Positions 7,324 to 14,210 of a stretch of DNA of 64,000 nt are shown here, piece after piece. The position numbers and the translations under genes were made by a program. This DNA comes from CAZHFW01 sp964531675. GTDB lineage: Bacteria; Planctomycetota; Phycisphaerae; Phycisphaerales; UBA1924. Within the stretch, counting starts at the first letter, position 1. Each line of letters begins with the position of its first letter. The notes under the pieces are model-generated. The model was given only the letters and a program-made list of their open reading frames with translations. It had not been told where the DNA came from and did no database searches. Location of the stretch: contig CAZHFW010000023.1 of assembly GCA_964531675.1 (NCBI GenBank), forward strand, positions 1-64,000. The letters run 5' to 3'.

Positions 7324-8178
7324 CTAGGTGGGGGAGGAGGGGGCGAGGACGCGCAGGGCTTGGGTGCGGAGGGTGATGGAGAGGTTTGAGGCGTCGAAGG
7401 GGAGGGATTCGCCGTCGGCTTGCACGGGGGCGCCGGGGGCGTGGATGCGGATGTGCTTGGCGGTGGTGGCGATCGCGACGCCGGTGCGGAGGTGCAGGCG
7501 CAGGCGTGAGAGCAGCAGTGCGGCGCTGAGGCGGAGCGTTGTCGAGGCCGGGAAGAAGATGAGGTTCAAGAGGGCGTCATCGGGTCGGGCGTGGGGCGCG
7601 GGGTCGATGCGCAGGGCGTATTGGCGCGCGTTGGCGATGACGAGCATGCCGCGCTGATCGGTGATGAAGGGGACGTCGTCGGCGAGGACGGTGATCGGCT
7701 TCAATGCTGGGGCGAGTGCTTCGGCGACGATGTGCGGGATGTAGGAGGCGTGCGAGATCGGGCCTTGCCTGTTCATGTCGAGGCGGCGGATCACGTCGGC
7801 GTCAGGGCCGATGGAGAGCATGATCGCGAAGGGACGCTGGTTCACGTCGGCGACGTCGATCATGCGCGGCGGGCTCGCGAGTGCGCGGTCCAGGGCTGCG
7901 GGGGATGCGGACATGCGGAACTCGCGGGCGAAGAGATTCTCCGTGCCGGTGGGCGCGTGGTAGAGCGGGATGCCGGTCGCCAGGAGCGTGGGGAGGGCGT
8001 GGTGGATGGAGCCATCACCTCCGACGATGACCAATGCGCTGGGCTTGGGATCGGTGGGGAGCTCGCCGAGTGATTGGATGATGCGCGTGGGCCTGGGCGC
8101 GAGGGCCTGGGCGAGCGATTGTGCTTTGGCGAGTGCTTTGCCTGAGCCGCTCCTGGGGTTGGCGAGGAGGGTGAGCAT
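7324..8178 (-). CDS. Diacylglycerol/lipid kinase catalytic-domain protein
   Basis: About 284 residues. It carries the DAGK catalytic signatures: N-terminal LLANPRSGSGKA, the nucleotide loop VIVGGDGSIHHAL (usual GGDGT), PTGTENLFARE (a variant of GTGNDxAR), and the late QADGESL (usual xDGE). Enzymes of this family (YegS, BmrU, DgkB) phosphorylate lipids or long-chain bases with ATP at the membrane. The exact lipid cannot be told from sequence. The frame is open to 8229, but MLTLLANPRSG at 8178 matches family starts. It converges on the methyltransferase-like gene and is followed by hairpin repeats. A Glu replacing Gly in the GTGN motif is worth noting. Confidence 0.82.
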   Translation of the reverse strand: MLTLLANPRSGSGKALAKAQSLAQALAPRPTRIIQSLGELPTDPKPSALVIVGGDGSIHHALPTLLATGIPLYHAPTGTENLFAREFRMSASPAALDRALASPPRMIDVADVNQRPFAIMLSIGPDADVIRRLDMNRQGPISHASYIPHIVAEALAPALKPITVLADDVPFITDQRGMLVIANARQYALRIDPAPHARPDDALLNLIFFPASTTLRLSAALLLSRLRLHLRTGVAIATTAKHIRIHAPGAPVQADGESLPFDASNLSITLRTQALRVLAPSSPT

Positions 8179-8265
8179 GGGCGGAAGCGAGGGAGCGGGT
8201 GAGGGGAAGGCACGGAGGGACGGAGGCACGAAGGCACGGAGGGGGCGAAGGTGGGCTTTGGGGTG

Positions 8266-8940
8266 TTACCAGGGGAGGGGGTTGCCGTCGTGGTTGAGGA
8301 AGTGGCCGTTGTTGTTGGGGGTGAGGTTGGCGATGGTGTTGAGGATGGAGGTGGCGCTTTGCTCGGGGGTGAGCGGGGCGTTGGGGCCTCCCATGTCGGT
8401 CTTGACCCAGCCCGGGTGGATGGCGACGCAGATGAAGTGCTCGCTGGCGAGTTCGTTGGCGAGGGAGCGGTTCATCTGGTTGAGGGCGGCCTTGCTGCCT
8501 CGGTAGGCGTAGCTCGAGCCGCCGGTGTTGTTGGTGATGCTGCCGAGTTGTGAGGTGATGTGGACGACGGTGCGGCGGGCGCCGTTGCGGAGCAGGGGGA
8601 GCAGGGCGCGGGTGACGAGGATGGGGCCGATGGCGTTGACGGCGAAGGTGCGGGCGAGGTCGGCGGGTTCGCAGGCGGCGAGCGTCTTGGAGTTGGAGGA
8701 GACTCCTGCGTTGTTGATGAGGATGTCGATCGGGACGCGGCCGATGCGGGCGGGGAGGAGGTCGATCGACTCGGGGTCGGTGACGTCGAGGGGCACGACC
8801 TTGTCGACGACGGTCGCGAGCGGGCCGGCGTTTTCGGGGGAACGAACGGCGGCGATGACGCGATCGCCTTTGTCTTTGAGCTGGCAGGCCAGCTCGAGGC
8901 CGATGCCGCGGTTTGCCCCGGTGATCAGGATGGTGCGCAT
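8266..8940 (-). CDS. Short-chain dehydrogenase/reductase (C-factor-like)
   Basis: A 224-residue classical SDR. The NAD(P)-binding motif is TGANRGIG, NNAG is present, the catalytic Ser lies in HITSQLGS, and the YxxxK motif reads YRGSK. The C-terminal sequence after AIHPGWVKTDMGG resembles the C-factor/carbonyl reductase subgroup rather than fatty-acid reductases. The start MRTILITG at 8940 is chosen because it begins directly with the first beta strand; the extra 15 upstream residues look non-coding. Gene order with the lipid kinase (same strand, about 90 bp apart) suggests co-transcription. The substrate is unknown. Confidence 0.85.
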   Translation of the reverse strand: MRTILITGANRGIGLELACQLKDKGDRVIAAVRSPENAGPLATVVDKVVPLDVTDPESIDLLPARIGRVPIDILINNAGVSSNSKTLAACEPADLARTFAVNAIGPILVTRALLPLLRNGARRTVVHITSQLGSITNNTGGSSYAYRGSKAALNQMNRSLANELASEHFICVAIHPGWVKTDMGGPNAPLTPEQSATSILNTIANLTPNNNGHFLNHDGNPLPW

Positions 8941-8975
8941 GGGGGCAGGGTAACGGGGGGACGGGGGAGAGGGGC

Positions 8976-9020
8976 AAATGGCCAAATCGCGAAATGGCGA
9001 AATGGCGAAATGGCGAAATG
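8976..9020. repeat. AT-richer CAAATGGC-type repeat with four perfect 8-bp tandem units
   Basis: After GCAAATGGCCAAATC come four exact tandem copies of GCGAAATG (8989-9020). They lie between the divergent SDR and ctaB genes. The tract is much lower in G+C than its surroundings. The word resembles the CCAAAT/GCCAAAT tracts at 10141, 19108 and 39782. Confidence 0.75.
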
Positions 9021-9114
9021 TGGGGATGGTGAAATCGTGTGCTGGTTTGGCGGCGAAGTGGGGTGTGGGTGGGCGCTATGATGGGGTCCTTGTTTGGGGG
9101 ATGTGCGAGGGCGA

Positions 9115-10122
9115 ATGACGCAGGTGACGGGAACCGCGGCGGGAGTGCGGCCTTCGATCCGAGAGGATTCGGGGTCGGTGTCGCTCGGGCGGAGCCTGCT
9201 GGAGACGACCAAGCCCGGGATCACCAAGCTTGTGACGATCACGGCGCTGGTGGGATTCGGGATGGGGGTCTTGTGGCGTCGTGCGGAGCTTGGCGCGGCG
9301 GCGGAGTCCTGGGGCGCTTCGGCGCTGGGGCTGGTGTTGCCGACGCTGGGCGTGGCGCTGGGGACCGCGATGAGCGCGGGCGGGGCCAACGCGTTGAATC
9401 AGCTGGTGGAGCGGCATCGCGATGCGCGGATGTCGCGGACGCTGGTGCGGCCTTTGCCTGAGGGTCGGTGCACGCCGCGGCAGGTGCTGACGCTGGGTGT
9501 GGCGTTGTGCGTGATCGGCGTGGCGCTGTTGTGGGCGGTGGTGGGTGTGGCGCCGGCGCTGGTGTCGCTGGCGTGCGTGGTGTCGTATCTGATCGTGTAC
9601 ACGCCTTTGAAGCCTGTGACGCCTTGGTCAACGCTGACGGGGACGATTCCGGGAGCGTTGCCGCCGTTGATCGGATGGGCGGCGGCGCAGCCTGGCGGCG
9701 GGCTGGGCGGTCTGGAGCAGCTCGGGGGCTGGTCGCTGGTGGGGCTGATGGTGGCGTGGCAGATGCCGCATTCGCTGGCGCTGGCGTGGATGTATCGGGA
9801 CGATTACAAGCTTGGCGGGTATCGATTGCTGCCGGTGGTGGATGTCACGGGGAAGCGGACGAGCCTGCACATTGCGGCGTGGACGGTGGCGCTGATTCCG
9901 GCGACTTTGTTGCCTTGGATCGCGATGCGGGGCGTGGTGGGGCCGGTGTATCCGGTGGTGGCGACGCTGACGACGTTGTATTTCGCGTGGATGGCGCTGC
10001 GGCTGGTGAAGCAGCGTGATCGTGCGAGCGCGCGGCGGGTGTTCCTGGCTTCGATCCTGCACTTGCCTGTGATACTGGCGGTGCTGGTTGGGGAGTCGGT
10101 GATTCGCCTGATGGTGCGGTGA
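9115..10122 (+). CDS. ctaB: Protoheme IX farnesyltransferase (heme O synthase)
   Basis: A UbiA-family prenyltransferase of about 335 residues that converts heme B to heme O by adding a farnesyl group, for heme-copper oxidase assembly. The first Asp-rich motif lies in NALNQLVERHRDARMSRT, followed by RPLPEGR. The second conserved region is MPHSLALAWMYRDDYKLGGY. YTPLKPVTPWSTLTG and several hydrophobic helices are typical of CtaB/CyoE. The frame also has a TTG at 9094, but the ATG at 9115 (MTQVTG) is preferred. No cytochrome oxidase subunits or ctaA are nearby. It converges on tatD across a palindromic repeat region. Confidence 0.93.
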   Translation: MTQVTGTAAGVRPSIREDSGSVSLGRSLLETTKPGITKLVTITALVGFGMGVLWRRAELGAAAESWGASALGLVLPTLGVALGTAMSAGGANALNQLVERHRDARMSRTLVRPLPEGRCTPRQVLTLGVALCVIGVALLWAVVGVAPALVSLACVVSYLIVYTPLKPVTPWSTLTGTIPGALPPLIGWAAAQPGGGLGGLEQLGGWSLVGLMVAWQMPHSLALAWMYRDDYKLGGYRLLPVVDVTGKRTSLHIAAWTVALIPATLLPWIAMRGVVGPVYPVVATLTTLYFAWMALRLVKQRDRASARRVFLASILHLPVILAVLVGESVIRLMVR

Positions 10123-10433
10123 GGGAGGAGCCGGAAAGCTCCAAATTTTCAAATTGCCAAATTCTCAAATTGCCGGAGCGCGGCGGAGCGGAGAGGGTCT
10201 GCGCTTCGGGGGCTCGGACCATCGCGGACTCGGGTCCGGCTTGGGGGGAGGAAGAGGGGAGAGAGAAGAGGAGAGGTAGACACGGGTTACAAACCCGTGC
10301 CACGAGGGTGGGGAGGCATGAGGGTGGGGAGCATCACCATCACTGCGGACATTGATGGTGATGGCACCGGGAGTGGACCCGGACCTTCGCGGACTCGGGT
10401 CCGGCTTCAGGTGCGGTGGGGGCTGCGGTGAGG
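10123..10433. repeat. Repeat-filled gap between convergent ctaB and tatD
   Basis: 311 bp without a gene. From left to right it holds: an AT-rich tract CCAAATTTTCAAATTGCC (10141-10174); a GGCTCGGACC..GGGTCCGGC element (about 10212-10240); hairpin 1 CACGGGTT/AACCCGTG (10281-10299); the second hairpin CATCACCATCACTG/CATTGATGGTGATG (10332-10363, one mismatch); and GGACCCG..CGGGTCC (about 10375-10400). The line at 10321 is nearly identical to 7201-7260. Confidence 0.8.
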
Positions 10434-11213
10434 TTAGGGGATTTTGAAGAAGCGGGATGAGTTCTGGTTGAGCTGCTGGTGGAAGGTGGGCCAGTCGGTT
10501 TTGCGGAGGTCGGCGAGGAACCTGGCGGTGAGGCTGGTCATCCAGGGCTCGCAGGGGCGGGCGCCGCGGTTGGGTTCCGGGGAGAGGAAGGGCGCGTCGG
10601 TCTCGACGAGGATGCGGTCGCTCGGGACGAGTCTGGCGGCTTCCTGAACGTCTTTGGCGTTGCGGTAGGTGACGACGCCGGTGAACGAGACCATGGCGCC
10701 GAAGTCGAGGCACTTGCGCACGTCGGCGGGGGTGCCTGTGAAGCAGTGGAAGACGAAGCGCTCGCCCGGGATTTTGGTGGCGCGGAGGACCGGGAGCAGA
10801 TCGTCGAAGGCTTCGCGGCAGTGGAGGACGATGGGCTTGGTGATGCCTTCGTTCTGGCAGGCGAGGATGAGGGCCAGGTGATCGGCCAGGACCGCGTGCT
10901 GGAGATCGCGGGGCGGATCGGGGTAGTGGTTGTCGAGGCCGAGTTCACCCCAGGCGACGCACTTGGGATCGCGGATGATGGGGCGGAGGAGGTTCCAGTC
11001 GTGGGGGCCTTGATCGGCGTAGCCCGGGTGGACGCCGGTAGAGCACCAGACGTTGTCGAACCGGCGGGCGGTGGCCAGGACGTTGGGCGCGTCCTGGGTG
11101 GTGGTGCAGATGGTGATCAGTCCGTGGACGTCGTGCTCGGCGGCGCGGCGGACGACGTCGGGAAGTCGGCCTTCAAAATCGGGGAACGTGAGATGGCAAT
11201 GGGTGTCGATCAC
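10434..11213 (-). CDS. tatD: TatD-family metal-dependent hydrolase (DNase)
   Basis: A 259-residue TIM-barrel amidohydrolase-fold nuclease. Metal ligands are visible in order: THCH (H5, H7), GELGLDNHY, IVLHCREAF, FHCFTG and VETDAPFLSP. Family members cut DNA with 3'-5' exonuclease activity and have been linked to repair and DNA clearance. The start is a GTG at 11213 (MIDTHCHL), which gives the usual family N-terminus; reading further upstream gives only shadow sequence. It is divergent from the secreted transglutaminase, with 57 bp between the starts. Confidence 0.92.
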   Translation of the reverse strand: MIDTHCHLTFPDFEGRLPDVVRRAAEHDVHGLITICTTTQDAPNVLATARRFDNVWCSTGVHPGYADQGPHDWNLLRPIIRDPKCVAWGELGLDNHYPDPPRDLQHAVLADHLALILACQNEGITKPIVLHCREAFDDLLPVLRATKIPGERFVFHCFTGTPADVRKCLDFGAMVSFTGVVTYRNAKDVQEAARLVPSDRILVETDAPFLSPEPNRGARPCEPWMTSLTARFLADLRKTDWPTFHQQLNQNSSRFFKIP

Positions 11214-11270
11214 GTCTGGAGCGTATGAGGGCGGAAGCAAAAGCGGATCCGGGCTGCGAGGTACACTTTC

Positions 11271-12836
11271 ATGATGAAGAAGCTCACCGGTGTGCGTGTT
11301 CTGGGGATCGGGATGGCGGCGATGCTCGCGCTGTGCGCGGGGAACGCGCCGGCGCGGGGCTTTGAGCCCGAGAAGACGCGGGCGGTCGCGGACGGCGTGA
11401 CGTACGACATGACGTACACGCTGGCGCTGTCGGGGAAGCCGGCGGGCAAGATGCGGGCGTGGCAGCGCGTGGAAGGGGACAAGATCATCTCCGAGTCGGA
11501 GATGAGCCTGGGCATCTCGCGGGGCCAGATCGACATCAAGATCGGGATGAAGGGGCGGTTCGTCGAGACGCTGGACCACAAGCCTGTGAGTCTGCGCTCG
11601 GAGCAGACGATGGGGACGATCCCGATGGTCACCGAGGCGACGTTCAAGGACGGCGCCATCGAGCTGGTGACCGAGCAGGGGGGGCAGAAGGGCAAGTCGA
11701 CGCAGCCCTTCACGGATCGGGATTGGCTGACGCCGGCGCAGGTGGATGCACGCACGGCGGAAGAGGTCAAGGCGTTCCTGGCGGGGAAGCCTGTGCCTGA
11801 GAAACTCACGATCCGGATGATGGACGCGACCAACGGCCCGGTGGTGCTCGAGACGACGCGCGGGAAGTTTGAGAAGACGACGATCGAGATCGGCGGGAAG
11901 AAGATCCCGGCGGTGAAGTGCGTGAGCACGACGAGCCTGACGCCCGGCATCGAGCAGATCGAGTATCTCGGCGAGGACGGGTATCCGTTGCGGACCGAGG
12001 CGCAGATGGGCGGGATCCCGATGACGATGACGCTGGTGGATCCGGCGGCCAAGGACGAGCCTGTGAAGAACGCGGAGCTCGGGCCCGAGCTGATGGTGTC
12101 GACGTTCGTGACGCCTGATCGGCCGATCCCGTCGCCTCGGAAGACCAAGAAGGGGACGTATCTGCTGAGCGTGCCCGACGGGGCGATGCCCGAGATCCCG
12201 TCGATCGGCGCGCAGAGCGCCAAGCGCGTGGATGAGCGGACGGTGCGCGTGAGCGTGGACAACATGACGCCCGGCGTGGTGGGCGAGGCCGAGGCGCGGA
12301 ATCCGGAGTGGACCGCGTCGTCGGCGATGCTCGCGTGGAAGGACCCGGCGATCGCGGAACTCACGGCCAAGGCGCTGCGGGACGTGGGCGAGGATCGGGA
12401 GGCCAAGTGCGAGGCGCTGCGGCGTTTCGTGCACAGCTACATCAACGCCAAGGGGCTTTCGGTCGGATTCGCCAGCGCGAGCGAGACCGCCAAGACGCGT
12501 CAGGGAGACTGCACGGAGCACGGCGTGCTGCTGGCGGCGATGATGCGGGCGGCGGGGATCCCGGCGCGGGTGGTGTCGGGCGTGATCTACGCGGATCAGT
12601 TCGCGGGCGCGGAGCACATCTTCGGGTACCACATGTGGGCGCAGGCGCTGATCGAGGGAGAAGGCGGGCCGCGGTGGGTGGACTTTGACGCGACCTTGCC
12701 TGACCAGACGCGGTTCGACGCGACGCACATCGCGCTGGGCGCGTCGGGGCTCAAGGATGGCGAGACGTATAACTCGATGGTGCAGCTCACGCCTCTCCTG
12801 GGCAGGCTGCAGATCAAGGTGGAGAGCGTGCAGTGA
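11271..12836 (+). CDS. Secreted transglutaminase-like cysteine protease-fold protein
   Basis: A 521-residue protein with a signal peptide (hydrophobic core to about residue 24, cleavage near APARG). A large beta-rich N-terminal region is followed by a C-terminal transglutaminase core. The catalytic triad is visible as C414 in RQGDCTEHGVLL, H454 in FGYHMWAQ and D473 in WVDFDAT. This superfamily includes peptide-crosslinking and hydrolytic enzymes; the bacterial exported forms are mostly uncharacterised. A GTGA overlap joins it to nnrD downstream, so the two are likely co-transcribed, although no functional link is obvious. GAGG lies 9 nt before the ATG. Confidence 0.85.
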   Translation: MMKKLTGVRVLGIGMAAMLALCAGNAPARGFEPEKTRAVADGVTYDMTYTLALSGKPAGKMRAWQRVEGDKIISESEMSLGISRGQIDIKIGMKGRFVETLDHKPVSLRSEQTMGTIPMVTEATFKDGAIELVTEQGGQKGKSTQPFTDRDWLTPAQVDARTAEEVKAFLAGKPVPEKLTIRMMDATNGPVVLETTRGKFEKTTIEIGGKKIPAVKCVSTTSLTPGIEQIEYLGEDGYPLRTEAQMGGIPMTMTLVDPAAKDEPVKNAELGPELMVSTFVTPDRPIPSPRKTKKGTYLLSVPDGAMPEIPSIGAQSAKRVDERTVRVSVDNMTPGVVGEAEARNPEWTASSAMLAWKDPAIAELTAKALRDVGEDREAKCEALRRFVHSYINAKGLSVGFASASETAKTRQGDCTEHGVLLAAMMRAAGIPARVVSGVIYADQFAGAEHIFGYHMWAQALIEGEGGPRWVDFDATLPDQTRFDATHIALGASGLKDGETYNSMVQLTPLLGRLQIKVESVQ

Positions 12837-13810
12837 GCGGCGGCGGAGAGCTGCCTCGGCTGCCTCATCGGGATCCGCGCGGGCATAAGGGCACGTTCGG
12901 AACGGTGGGCGTGGTGGGCGGGTGCGCGGCGGGCGCGACGCGGATGATCGGTGCGCCGGCGCTTTCGGCTCTGGCGGCGCTGCGTGCGGGCGCTGGGCTT
13001 GTGAAGGTCGCGACGCCCGCGAGCGTGATCAATCAGGCTTTGGCGATGACGCCTTCGGCGACGGGGATCGCGCTGCGCGAGGATGACTCGGGGCGGGTAA
13101 TCGCGTCGGAGGGCGTGGGGGTTGTCGACGAGCTGGCGGAGATGTGCGGGGCGCTGGCGATCGGGCCCGGGCTTGGACGCGGGCCTGAGGCGGGCGATGG
13201 GCCGGCGGCGCTGGTGCTGCGGGCGGTGCAGCAGGAAGAGACGCCGGTGGTCATCGATGCGGACGGGCTGGTGGCGCTGGCGGGGATCGTCGAGCTTCAC
13301 CGGGACTTTCGTGCGCCGGCGGTGTTGACGCCTCACCCGGGCGAGTTTCGCGTTTTGGCGGCGGCGCTGAAGATCGCGCATGATCCGACGGTGACGGAAG
13401 AGCGGCCTTTGGCGGCGGAGGCGCTGGCGCAGCGGCTTGGGTGCGTGGTGGTGCTCAAGGGCGCGGGGACGGTGGTTTCGGATGGGCAGCGCACGTGGGT
13501 GTGCGGGCGCGGGCACGCGTGTCTGGCGACCGCTGGGACGGGCGATGTGCTGACGGGCGTGATCGCGGGGATCGCGGCGCAGTTCGTGCGGGCGGGATTC
13601 GCGGAGGCGGCGCGGTTGAGGCTGGCCAAGGGCGGGCCCACGGGCCTGAGCCTGTTTGATGCGGCGCGGATCGGGGTGGAGGCGCACGCGCGGGCGGGCG
13701 AGGCGTGGGCGCGGGCTCACGGCGCGGAGGCGGGGCTCGTGGCGAGGGAGCTGGCGGACCTGATGCCTGGCGTGCTGGAAGAACTGCGTGAGGGCCAGCC
13801 GAGTTCGTAA
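12833..13810 (+). CDS. nnrD: ADP/ATP-dependent NAD(P)HX dehydratase
   Basis: A 325-residue protein matching the C-terminal kinase-like domain of YjeF/NnrD. It repairs hydrated NADH and NADPH at the expense of a nucleoside phosphate. Motifs seen are GHKGTFGTVGVVGGC near residue 18, IDADGL, LTPHPGEF, VVLKGAGTVV and the anion-hole loop TAGTGDVLTG. The epimerase half (NnrE) found fused in many bacteria is absent, so it is a stand-alone dehydratase. The start is a GTG that overlaps the stop of the transglutaminase gene by four bases. Confidence 0.92.
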   Translation: MSGGGELPRLPHRDPRGHKGTFGTVGVVGGCAAGATRMIGAPALSALAALRAGAGLVKVATPASVINQALAMTPSATGIALREDDSGRVIASEGVGVVDELAEMCGALAIGPGLGRGPEAGDGPAALVLRAVQQEETPVVIDADGLVALAGIVELHRDFRAPAVLTPHPGEFRVLAAALKIAHDPTVTEERPLAAEALAQRLGCVVVLKGAGTVVSDGQRTWVCGRGHACLATAGTGDVLTGVIAGIAAQFVRAGFAEAARLRLAKGGPTGLSLFDAARIGVEAHARAGEAWARAHGAEAGLVARELADLMPGVLEELREGQPSS

Positions 13811-13839
13811 GGAAGGGCGGCGGGCGAGGTGACGCGTGG

Positions 13840-14094
13840 TCAGGCGGCCTTGCGGACCGGCTCGTCGATGGGTTCGACGACGGGGACGAGGTTCACATCG
13901 CCTCGGTCGGCGGCTTCCTTGCGGGCCTGGACCTGAGCCTGGTATTCGAGACGGAGGGAGTGGACCTTGACCTTGAGGTCGTGCATGTGCGCGTGATTGC
14001 GGACTTCCGCGGCCAGGCAGAAGAGCATGGCGAGCACGCCGCCGCCGGCGACGGCGGCGAGGAGCAACCAGACCTCGAGGGTGAAGTTTGTCAC
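13840..14094 (-). CDS. Small single-pass membrane protein with coiled coil, unknown
   Basis: About 84 residues: one transmembrane helix (WLLLAAVAGGGVLAMLFCLA) followed by a charged helical stretch (RNHAHMHDLKVKVHSLRLEY) and an acidic, Pro-rich tail. I do not recognise the family. The start is uncertain. The GTG at 14094 places the membrane helix close to the N-terminus. A TTG at 14133 would add 13 residues rich in Arg and Pro. Neither has a strong ribosome site. It lies tail-to-tail with nnrD (29 bp apart) and divergent from the GATase-like membrane protein. A transcription-coupled role with either neighbour is not evident. Confidence 0.6.
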   Translation of the reverse strand: MTNFTLEVWLLLAAVAGGGVLAMLFCLAAEVRNHAHMHDLKVKVHSLRLEYQAQVQARKEAADRGDVNLVPVVEPIDEPVRKAA

Positions 14095-14210
14095 GGGGAG
14101 GTCATCGGCGGGGCGGGGGCGGAGGTTCAGCAACGGTTCCGAGAATCCCCGGTAGAATGCCCGGCGGCGGGGGGCGTGCGGGGTCCACTCGGGGAAGAAT
14201 CGGCTTGAAC

